Assembly (NCBI GenBank): GCA_016791475.1
Contig: JAEUWI010000044.1
Coordinates: 1-64,000 of the forward strand
From: Candidatus Hydrogenedentota bacterium
GTDB taxonomy: Bacteria > Hydrogenedentota > Hydrogenedentia > Hydrogenedentales > JAEUWI01
Reading direction: 5' to 3'
DNA: 64,000 bases
Below the pieces are notes generated by a model, which saw only the letters and a program-made list of their open reading frames with translations, was not told the DNA's origin and made no database searches. Below are positions 1 to 6,620 of this stretch, one piece after another. Every line of letters starts with the position of its first letter. Within the stretch, counting starts at the first letter, position 1. The position numbers and the translations under genes were made by a program.

Positions 1-61
1 CGTGACCGATGGTGCCCACGTTCACGTGCGGCTTGTTGCGCTCGAATTTTGCCTTCGCCAT
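1..61 (-). CDS. tuf: Elongation factor Tu, N-terminal 20 residues (cut by the window edge)
   Basis: EF-Tu is the GTPase that brings aminoacyl-tRNA to the ribosome. Only the first codons lie in the window. The translation begins [20 protein letters not shown], the nearly invariant N-terminus of bacterial EF-Tu. An AAGGAG ribosome binding site sits 9 bases before the ATG. The gene follows four tRNA genes on the same strand, the classic tRNA-tuf arrangement, so it is probably cotranscribed with them. The rest of the gene lies outside the window. Confidence 0.95.
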
Positions 62-134
62 GTCTTCGTTTCTCCTTGCGCACACACCGGTGCTGCGACA
101 ACTTGGTCTTGCTGGGATATTGTAAGAGAAAAAA

Positions 135-210
<76 letters not shown>

Positions 211-225
211 GAACTGAAACTTTAA

Positions 226-301
226 TGGAGCGGGAAACGAGGTTCGAACTCGCGACCCTCAGCTTGGAAGGCTGATGCTCTACCAACTGAGCTATTCCCG
301 C
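226..301 (-). tRNA. tRNA-Gly, anticodon TCC
   Basis: A 76-nt cloverleaf with perfect acceptor stem GCGGGAA/TTCCCGC, T-loop GTTCGAAC and an encoded CCA end. The anticodon loop CTTCCAA gives TCC, reading GGA and GGG. It lies 15 bases upstream of tRNA-Thr(GGT) on the same strand. Confidence 0.97.
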
Positions 302-343
302 CCACGAATACGGCGGCACGCCGCCGGATACGATCAATTTAAA

Positions 344-429
344 TGGTGGTGGGTGCTGGATTTGAACCAGCGTAGGCGCAAGCCAACGGGTTTACAGCCC
401 GTCCCCTTTAGCCACTCGGGCAACCCACC
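344..429 (-). tRNA. tRNA-Tyr, anticodon GTA
   Basis: An 86-nt type II tRNA with a long variable arm, acceptor stem GGTGGGT/ACCCACC and an encoded CCA end. The anticodon loop CTGTAAA gives GTA. A tyrosyl-tRNA synthetase gene lies about 2.8 kb away on the other strand. Confidence 0.97.
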
Positions 430-449
430 ACAAAAGCTATTCAACTATA

Positions 450-525
450 TGGAGCTGGTGAAGGGATTCGAACCCCCGACCGGCTGATTACAAATCAGCT
501 GCTCTACCAACTGAGCTACACCAGC
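450..525 (-). tRNA. tRNA-Thr, anticodon TGT
   Basis: A 76-nt cloverleaf with acceptor stem GCTGGTG/CACCAGC and an encoded CCA end. The anticodon loop TTTGTAA gives TGT. It is the first tRNA of the cluster, so the order Thr(TGT)-Tyr-Gly-Thr(GGT)-tuf matches E. coli thrU-tyrU-glyT-thrT-tufB. Confidence 0.97.
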
Positions 526-537
526 TTGTCGTCGGTC

Positions 538-568
538 AAAAAGACAGCCGCCTCAACCGAGGCGGCTG
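538..568 (-). terminator. Intrinsic terminator of the upstream lipoprotein gene (or leader hairpin of the tRNA operon)
   Basis: A perfect 10-bp hairpin (CAGCCGCCTC, loop GGTT) is followed on the minus strand by TCTTTTT. It lies between the lipoprotein gene ending at 645 and the first tRNA. A promoter-like pair at 574-603 lies just before it, so the hairpin may instead fall at the very start of the tRNA transcript. Confidence 0.7.
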
Positions 569-573
569 CACGT

Positions 574-603
574 AGACTAACAAACACCGGCGGGCCATGT
601 CAA
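574..603 (-). promoter_or_regulatory. Candidate sigma70 promoter of the tRNA-tuf operon
   Basis: The minus strand has a perfect -35 box TTGACA (603-598), an 18-base spacer and TAGTCT (579-574) as a weaker -10. Transcription would start near 567, inside the hairpin at 545-568. No better promoter is visible before tRNA-Thr(TGT). Confidence 0.5.
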
Positions 604-644
604 CCTCCGAACCACTTTTTTTCGGTGGTCCGGCAACTTTTTTC

Positions 645-2846
645 TCAGTTGGCCTCTTCCGCGAGCGCGGCCTCGGCGACCATGGAGACGCTATTGGTCA
701 CGCTGAAGCTGTTATTGACGACGACGATGTAGAAAATGGCGCTATCGGAGCCGAGATCGGCCTCGTAGTTTTCGAAGACCAGGGTGGAGCCGTTGGACGG
801 CAGCACGGTGCCGGGAAGGCCCTCGCGATAGACGACCACGGTGATGCTCTGGTTGCGGCTGTCCGCAGTCCACTCGTCCCGGTTGAAGGTGAGGGTCAGC
901 GAATCGGAGGTGGGCGCGACGGCCAGACGGGCGACGCGCGTGCTCAGCGGCGGGATGGCGGTCAGTTCCACATCGGCGCCGCCGGTCGCGCCGGCGATGG
1001 CGGCGTCTTCAATGGCTTCCGGCGCGAAGCGGTCTTCGTCCAGGACCAGGGGGAGTCTTCCCTCGTCGGAGGAGCGCAGTACGCCGCTGGGCCCGTGCTC
1101 GAAGGCGAGGTCCAGGGCGTAGTTGAGGTAGGCCTCGCCGAGGGGCACATTCAAGTGGGCGAAGAAGGCATTGTCGACCGCGCCGGCGGTAAGGCGGGCG
1201 GCGGCGTCATAGGTGAGGAGATTGACCGAATCGAGGGCGAGCCGGATTTCTTCGAGCATACCTTTCACCGGTCCGGTACCCTGGGCCACATAGGCGAGTG
1301 CGGGTTCGGGCTCATAGTAATTGAGCACGAAGCGGAAGAAGTCCTGGCTTGCGGCGGCGTAACCGGCCACTTCGGCGTCGACGGGGGCCAACACGGGGGT
1401 GGAAAGGAGCGCGACGTCGCCTTCGAGTTGGGTGCGATTTGCGCCGACACCGCCGATTTCCTGGCCGACGTGGAGTGCGAGGCCCTCGGTGATACCGGCG
1501 ATGAAGGAGACGGCGGCATCATCGGCTTCGCTGTTGGCGGTCACTTCGGGGTAGTCGTAGCCGGCCACCACGGCGCGGGTGACGACTTCGGCGACCGCTT
1601 GATTTGCGCCGAGGATCTGGGCGATATCCGTATTTTCGGGATTGGCGGCCAGGCGGTCGGCGTTCCAGGTGGATATTGCGAGGAGCTGGCGGGGATCGAC
1701 GACGACGCTGCCGAAGGGGCTGCCGGCGTAGAAGACGCTGTCGATGCTGCCGATGGCGGCGGGATAGAGCTCAACGGTATTGAAGAAGGTGACGGTGTGG
1801 GCGCCGTTGAGGGTGACGAGTCGGGGGCTCCGGGAGAGGACGCTCTCGAAGGCGCTCTGGGTGGCCCGCAGTCCGTTCTGGAGGGCTTCAAGGGTCTCGT
1901 CGATCTGTTCCTGGGTGAATTCCCGCTCGCCGAAGGAGGCGGCGTTCATAATATTGCCGAGGCGCAGGGCGGTAAGCTGGCGGAGCAGTTCCGGGCTCAG
2001 GCTGAGGTCCCAGGCGTCGTTCCAGTTGGTTCCGGTGGCGGCTTTTCCGGCCTGAGCGGTGGTGACGCGCTCCAGGGCGGCATCGGGCCGGTAGACGACG
2101 GTATAGAGGGCGGAGGCGGGCAGGCCGGTCACGCTGGCGACGACGCTGCCGGAGCGGATCTCGCCGAGAATCGGAATGACGAGACCATCCTGAAGCTGGG
2201 CGAGGATGTGTACTTTGGCGGGGATACGGCTGCCCGTGGGCACGACGTCCTCGGCATAGGGAATGGCGAGGAGCACGGGTTCGCCCGTGGCGGACATGTC
2301 GTTGCGGTCGTTGTCGTGGGTGATGGTGAAGGAATCGCCGACGCGGTTGATCGTTTCAAACACGTTGAAATTGATCTCGCGGTCGACGCGGGTGATGCCG
2401 AAGTTCACGTCGCCTTCCAGCGCGCCGGCGGCGACGGTAATGCTGACGCCGTTGGCCGTTGCGGTGCCGCCCGCCTCATCGAGCTGGGCCGAACCCTGGG
2501 GCGACTCGACGCGGATGTAGCCGGCGCGGGTGCGGGTGTGGCTGCCGCCGCTGCTGGTGACGGTGAGGGAGACGTTGAAGTTTCCCGCCGCCAGATAGGT
2601 GTGCACGGGGTTGGGCTCGTTGCTTCTGCCGCCGTCGCCGAAGTTCCACTGCCAACTCGTGATGGCGCCGTCGGAAACGGTGGAGGAAAGATCGGTGAAG
2701 GTGACCCGTAGTCCCGTATTTCCCGAGCGGGGCGTGGCGGAAAAGTTCGCCACCGGCTCGGGGTCGGGGGTGACCGGAGGACACCCTACGAGGGCCAGAG
2801 CGGCTGCGAACACAGTCATCATATGAGTAAAGGACCAGCGAGGCAT
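645..2846 (-). CDS. PKD-domain lipoprotein of unknown function
   Basis: A 733-residue envelope lipoprotein. Residues 1-22 form a signal peptide ending in the lipobox LVGC, so Cys22 should be acylated. Residues 32-115 form a PKD beta-sandwich, with the VTFTDLSS and WNFGDGG strands and the VHTYLAAG turn usual for that fold. PKD domains usually serve in protein or sugar binding. The remaining 600 residues include a beta-rich segment (about 130-260) and an alpha-helical part that I do not recognise. AGGAGA lies about 10 bases before the ATG. Transcription probably ends at the hairpin 538-568. No neighbour points to a substrate. Confidence 0.85.
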   Translation of the reverse strand: MPRWSFTHMMTVFAAALALVGCPPVTPDPEPVANFSATPRSGNTGLRVTFTDLSSTVSDGAITSWQWNFGDGGRSNEPNPVHTYLAAGNFNVSLTVTSSGGSHTRTRAGYIRVESPQGSAQLDEAGGTATANGVSITVAAGALEGDVNFGITRVDREINFNVFETINRVGDSFTITHDNDRNDMSATGEPVLLAIPYAEDVVPTGSRIPAKVHILAQLQDGLVIPILGEIRSGSVVASVTGLPASALYTVVYRPDAALERVTTAQAGKAATGTNWNDAWDLSLSPELLRQLTALRLGNIMNAASFGEREFTQEQIDETLEALQNGLRATQSAFESVLSRSPRLVTLNGAHTVTFFNTVELYPAAIGSIDSVFYAGSPFGSVVVDPRQLLAISTWNADRLAANPENTDIAQILGANQAVAEVVTRAVVAGYDYPEVTANSEADDAAVSFIAGITEGLALHVGQEIGGVGANRTQLEGDVALLSTPVLAPVDAEVAGYAAASQDFFRFVLNYYEPEPALAYVAQGTGPVKGMLEEIRLALDSVNLLTYDAAARLTAGAVDNAFFAHLNVPLGEAYLNYALDLAFEHGPSGVLRSSDEGRLPLVLDEDRFAPEAIEDAAIAGATGGADVELTAIPPLSTRVARLAVAPTSDSLTLTFNRDEWTADSRNQSITVVVYREGLPGTVLPSNGSTLVFENYEADLGSDSAIFYIVVVNNSFSVTNSVSMVAEAALAEEAN

Positions 2847-3249
2847 GGCGGTTAAGTCTCTCCTGAGTTTGTTCCTCTACGGATTTGAATCGATCCAGGG
2901 ATATAGATTCCCTGCCCGGAGCATATACAAATCCCCAATTCGTTCACCAGTTTGCGGGAATGTAAAGAAAAAGTCAACTAAATACCCGCAGTGCCTGCAA
3001 GTCAATTCTGGAATTTCGAAGTTTGGCCCCCTGGGCGGGGCGGCGGGGCGACTTGCGCCCCCTTTTTGGTCTTTGTTAAAGTAGGCTCATGAACCCTTTC
3101 CCCGCCAGAATTCTGTCGTATCGGCGCCTCGATTGTGCCGGTCGATACGGTCGCCTCGCCGACTTCGCCCCCGTTCCGGCCGCCGTCTGAATCCGGCCCC
3201 CCCCATCCCCTTGTACCCGGCCCCGGCTGTTATCTGTGGAGCATATCCC
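2847..3249. other. Intergenic region between the divergent lipoprotein gene and tyrS
   Basis: About 400 bases with no convincing gene. The reading frame of tyrS stays open upstream to 3133 but has no family similarity there. The region must hold promoters for both genes, but I see no clear pair. It also holds a terminator-like hairpin at 3045-3067. I see no T-box features (no AGGGTGG-type specifier-pairing bulge) for tyrS. Confidence 0.6.
3045..3067 (+). terminator. Terminator-like hairpin 180 bases upstream of tyrS
   Basis: GGGGCG and CGCCCC pair around a 5-base loop (3045-3061) and are followed by CTTTTT. There is no plus-strand gene upstream that it could end, so it may be an attenuator in the tyrS leader or may end a short RNA. 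The stem is only 6 bp. Confidence 0.35.
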
Positions 3250-4521
3250 ATGACATTGATTGAAGAACTATCCTGGCGCGGCCTGCTCCACCAGCAGACC
3301 CATGAGACGATCGGGGCGGAACTGGAAAAGGGCCCGATGACCCTTTACTGCGGGTTTGACCCCACGGCGGACAGCCTTCACGTGGGCAGTCTGGTGCCGA
3401 TCATGGGTCTGGCCCATTTTCAGCGGGCGGGTCATCGCCCGATTGCGCTGGTGGGCGGCGGCACGGGCCTCATCGGCGATCCGAGCTTCAAGGCGACGGA
3501 ACGGGCGCTTTTGACGAAGGAGCAGGTGGAGATCAACGCGGCGGGTATCCAGAAGCAACTGGCGCTGGTGCTGGACTTTGAGGGGCCCAACGGCGCGATT
3601 CTGCTCAATAACATCGACTGGCTTGGGAAGCTGGGCTTCATCGATTTTCTGCGCGATGTGGGCAAGCATTTCAGTGTGAACGTGATGCTGGGGAAGGAGT
3701 CGGTTCGCCAGCGTCTTGAAGACCGGGATCACGGGATTTCCTACACGGAATTCACCTACAGCCTGCTCCAGGCCTATGATTTCATGCAACTGAACGCGCA
3801 CCATGGTTGCCGGCTGCAGATCGGGGGCAGCGATCAGTGGGGCAATATCGTGGCGGGGATGGACCTGACGCGGCGGGTGCTTAATGCGGAGACCTTCGGG
3901 CTGACGCTGCCGCTGGTGACAAAATCGGACGGTTCCAAGTTTGGCAAGTCGGAGTCGGGCAATATCTGGCTGGATGCGGCGCGGACTTCGCCCTATAAGT
4001 TTTACCAGTTCTGGTTGAATCAGGCGGATGCGGATGCGGCGCGGTATTTGAAATATTTCACCTTCCTCAGCCAGGAGGAGGTTGTGGATTATGAGCGCCA
4101 GATTTCGGAGGAGCCCCATAAGCGGGCCGCCCAGCAGCGCCTTGCGGAAGAGGTCACGCGCATGATTCATGGCGAGGATGCGCTGACCAACGCGGTGAAG
4201 GCGTCACAAGCCATGTTTGGCGGCGATCTGCGCGGTCTGGATGAGGCGACGCTGGCGGACCTGTTCAGCGAGGTGCCGAGCAGCACCCTCTCCCCCACTC
4301 TGCTTTCCGCGGGGCGGAACCTTCTGGAGGTTCTGGTGGAGGCGGGCGTTTTCCCGAGCAAGGGCGAGGGACGTCGCACGGTTAAGAATGGCGGACTTTA
4401 CTTGAACAGCGCGCGCGTTGAAGATGAGGGCGCGGTGCTGGGCGTGGATTCACTGCTTACGGGCACGATGGCCGTGGTGCGTGTTGGCAAGAAGAATTAC
4501 CACCTGCTGCGATTCGAGTGA
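3250..4521 (+). CDS. tyrS: Tyrosyl-tRNA synthetase
   Basis: Class I synthetase that charges tRNA-Tyr with tyrosine in the cytoplasm. The start at 3250 gives 423 residues, the normal length, with GGAG about 9 bases upstream. The longer frame from 3133 adds a proline/arginine-rich stretch unlike the family. The nucleotide-binding HIGH signature appears as HVGS (44-47) after the YCGFDPTADSLH segment. The second ATP signature is KFGKS (about 230-234), and the tyrosine pocket lies around the QIGGSDQWGN segment. An S4-type RNA-binding domain occupies roughly 355-423. It is a single-gene unit ending near a hairpin at 4555-4596. Confidence 0.97.
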   Translation: MTLIEELSWRGLLHQQTHETIGAELEKGPMTLYCGFDPTADSLHVGSLVPIMGLAHFQRAGHRPIALVGGGTGLIGDPSFKATERALLTKEQVEINAAGIQKQLALVLDFEGPNGAILLNNIDWLGKLGFIDFLRDVGKHFSVNVMLGKESVRQRLEDRDHGISYTEFTYSLLQAYDFMQLNAHHGCRLQIGGSDQWGNIVAGMDLTRRVLNAETFGLTLPLVTKSDGSKFGKSESGNIWLDAARTSPYKFYQFWLNQADADAARYLKYFTFLSQEEVVDYERQISEEPHKRAAQQRLAEEVTRMIHGEDALTNAVKASQAMFGGDLRGLDEATLADLFSEVPSSTLSPTLLSAGRNLLEVLVEAGVFPSKGEGRRTVKNGGLYLNSARVEDEGAVLGVDSLLTGTMAVVRVGKKNYHLLRFE

Positions 4522-4554
4522 CCGTAGAAACAGTTTTGCAGGCCGCATTCCATC

Positions 4555-4600
4555 CGTGCCACGCGAACCCGCCTTTTGGCGAGGTCGTGTGGCACGTTTC
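4555..4600 (+). terminator. Stem-loop after tyrS, probable terminator
   Basis: CGTGCCAC (4555-4562) pairs with GTGGCACG (4589-4596), with a smaller GCC-TTTT-GGC hairpin nested inside. It is followed by TTTCGT on the plus strand. It sits between convergent genes. The T-tract is short, so confidence is moderate. Confidence 0.45.
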
Positions 4601-4637
4601 GTATACCAGCGCCTCGGACGCTCTCTTGCACTTCTCG

Positions 4638-5510
4638 CTACCGCTGCTTGCGAAATTCGCCGGGGGTAACGCCGCAGAAACGCTTGAAGGCGACGGAGAA
4701 GGCGAACTCGTTGTGGTAGCCCACCATCTCCGCGACGTTGCGGATTTTGCAGTCGAGGATGATGAGCAGATCCTGGGCGCGTTCCATGCGCAGGCGGGTG
4801 ACCATGCGCATGGGCGAGGTGCCCGTGGCGGCCTGTACCATGCGGTGGAGGTGGGCCACCGACACGTGCAACTCTTCGGCCATGTGCTCGACTTCCCACT
4901 GGTGGTCGAGACTGGCGTTTACCTTTTCCCAGAGCTTGTCGAGGCGCACGTGCAGGTCGCTGCCTTCGGATTCGACACCGTGACCGAATTCGCGCTCCAG
5001 ATAGAGGGCGATCAACTCAGCGTGGAGACGCGCGGCCCGGGGCGATGAGCGGCTGATGCCATGAGATTCCCGCAGGAATTCCGCCATGGACTTCTCCAAC
5101 TGGGAGGTGAGGGCGGTGCCCCGGACGACGATGGTCTCCTCTCTCAGGTGGCGCCAGCGGCCGGTGTCGGTCAGGTGGAACCAGAGAAAGGACCAGGGTC
5201 CGCGGTAGGGCCGGTAGTTAAAGGCGGTTCCGGCGGGAATGAGGAGGGCCTGGTCGCGTCCGACGCGTCGGACGGGGTACTTGCTGAAGACCTGCCCATG
5301 TCCCTTAAAGGGATAGAGCAAAAGGTGAAAACCCGGATTGGTGCGTCCGATTTCGTAGCCGGGATGGGCCTCGGTGATTCCGCCTTCCGCGATGCCTTTT
5401 TTTTCCACGACGGCGGCCCGCTCGGAGCGGCGGGGAAAGTAGTGTTCCCGGCAGTAGGGCGACCACTTTTTCAAGTCTTGAATCACCAGATCCGGTACGA
5501 TGTCTGACAT
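4638..5510 (-). CDS. AraC-family transcriptional regulator
   Basis: A 290-residue activator-type regulator. Residues 1 to about 170 form a cupin-like ligand-binding domain, with GRDQALLIPAGTAFNYRPYR as the typical barrel strand pair. Residues 190-290 form the double helix-turn-helix of AraC proteins, with the WEVEHMAEELHVS first HTH and the second HTH before the VGYHNEFAFSVAFKRFCG signature and the terminal GVTPGEFRKQR. AGGTG lies 8 bases before the ATG. Such proteins often sense sugars and act on a neighbouring operon, but no sugar gene adjoins it. The effector and target are unknown. Confidence 0.92.
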   Translation of the reverse strand: MSDIVPDLVIQDLKKWSPYCREHYFPRRSERAAVVEKKGIAEGGITEAHPGYEIGRTNPGFHLLLYPFKGHGQVFSKYPVRRVGRDQALLIPAGTAFNYRPYRGPWSFLWFHLTDTGRWRHLREETIVVRGTALTSQLEKSMAEFLRESHGISRSSPRAARLHAELIALYLEREFGHGVESEGSDLHVRLDKLWEKVNASLDHQWEVEHMAEELHVSVAHLHRMVQAATGTSPMRMVTRLRMERAQDLLIILDCKIRNVAEMVGYHNEFAFSVAFKRFCGVTPGEFRKQR

Positions 5511-5701
5511 GGCGCATCACCTCATGATTCCGTAGTGCACGCGGGATTTTCACAGAATTTCCCGCAGTCCCGTGGTGCGAGATTGCTGGAGAAATCAGGG
5601 GATTCTCCGATCCCCCGCCAGTATACCCCATGAGATTCCGACAAATAAACTTGATAGATACAACCATGGATAGCGGGGACGGAGTTCGGTACTATTAGGC
5701 G

Positions 5702-5787
5702 TTGTCACTGAGAGTAGACTGATTGGACGTCGTCAATTCTCTTGTCTAGCCGGGGTGTGGCTCTGCTACACCCCGGTACTTTTTTTG
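5702..5787 (+). ncRNA. Candidate small RNA of about 85 nt
   Basis: A plus-strand promoter-like pair (TGGATA at 5667-5672, 17-base spacer, TACTAT at 5690-5695) is followed about 55 bases later by a strong intrinsic terminator. No reading frame of useful length lies between them. The 5' half can fold through short complementary stretches such as ATTG/CAAT and GAGA/TCTC. I do not recognise a known RNA family. The evidence is only a promoter and terminator with nothing coding between them. Confidence 0.4.
5750..5786 (+). terminator. Strong intrinsic terminator of the candidate small RNA
   Basis: CCGGGGTGT (5750-5758) pairs perfectly with ACACCCCGG (5768-5776) around a 9-base loop and is followed by TACTTTTTTT. 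It points rightward and has no protein gene in front of it. Confidence 0.75.
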
Positions 5788-6355
5788 GGGCCCATCCGGT
5801 TTGAGGAGACTTTGCGGTATCTCAGCGAGACCTTCCAGACTTTCCTCCGGCGGCCTCCCCGAGCATTTTGAACCAATTGGCGGTTGTGAGGGATCTGGAG
5901 ATCTGCCAATCCGCGAAGCGGATAGCAGATTACCGTGACTGCGTTTTCCACCGTCCGCTACGTGGATTCAACCCCAGGCAAACCCAAAGTCTGGGGCTTA
6001 CGCCCCGGGGCACTGACTCCCGTCTACTTCGTGGACTAAGACAAACGTACGGACGCACTTCCACCCCTTGCCATCCCTCTTGCACGTTCAAAGGTCATCG
6101 TTAGCTCCGCCAACGCCGTTCCCATTCGTGCCTGGGCTGGGCGGCCGAACAGCGTCTGATTTTTCTGCGCGGGGCGAACGGCTGTTCGAGATTCGGCGCA
6201 TCCCGCTCTTGGGTGGCGTTGGGGCACGGTCTTATCCCCGGCGGGTCGCGGTTGCGGGTGGCGCCCCGCACACTTTCGCTGGTGTTTTTTTTGCCGCCGC
6301 CTTCCTGCTACACTGTCGGGAACAAAAAATTCACCAGCAGAAGGAGCTCTCCGGC

Positions 6356-6553
6356 ATGATCTTTGTGAAGACGTTCAAGGGATACGAGGACAAGATTTTC
6401 GATCTGGATACCGCGGTCAACCAGTGGTTACTGCAGGCGCGGGTGGAAGTGGTTGACATCAAGACCGTACTGGCCCACGAGATCGACGGGCGCGCGGGCT
6501 CCGGGGATTTGATCTACACCGTGCTTTACAAGGCCGACGCCCCTCTCGACTGA
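6356..6553 (+). CDS. Small protein of 65 residues, possibly Cse60-like
   Basis: The ATG at 6356 has a good AAGGAG 9 bases upstream. The frame extends upstream to 6068, but without a start signal. The product is acidic and soluble, with no signal peptide or membrane segment. The pattern VKTFKGYED..LDTAVNQWL..VVDIKT..LIYTVLYKAD has the alternating beta-alpha-beta look of the small Bacillus Cse60 family, which also starts with a VKVF strand and an NEWL helix. That similarity is from memory and weak. The role is unknown. It is probably transcribed alone. Confidence 0.7.
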   Translation: MIFVKTFKGYEDKIFDLDTAVNQWLLQARVEVVDIKTVLAHEIDGRAGSGDLIYTVLYKADAPLD

Positions 6554-6620
6554 GGCGTTGCGGCAGCGTCCTTGCCTATATCTGAGATCTTCGGCCGCCG
6601 GCATGCGCCGGCGGCTATTT

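Larger units (their letters stand above)
5511..6355. other. Long intergenic region: possible small RNA and palindromic repeat-like DNA
   Basis: About 845 bases without a convincing protein gene. 5511-5640 should hold the promoter of the AraC gene. 5667-5787 holds a plus-strand promoter-like pair and a strong terminator (listed separately). 5940-6050 is rich in short palindromes such as GGGGC-TTAC-GCCCC, resembling decayed interspersed repeat elements. Open frames here are short, lack ribosome binding sites and follow the palindromes, so I do not call them genes. Confidence 0.5.

Noticed and set aside
597-2711. A 704-codon open frame on the plus strand across the PKD lipoprotein gene
   Set aside because: It is the antisense shadow of the minus-strand lipoprotein gene; composition is Gly/Ala-rich without a start signal, and the minus strand has signal peptide, lipobox and PKD motifs.
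2847-3249. T-box riboswitch upstream of tyrS
   Set aside because: No specifier loop or AGGGTGG-type T-box sequence was found before the terminator-like hairpin.
5868-6104. A 78-residue plus-strand protein
   Set aside because: It runs through palindromic repeat-like DNA, has no ribosome binding site and shows no known pattern.
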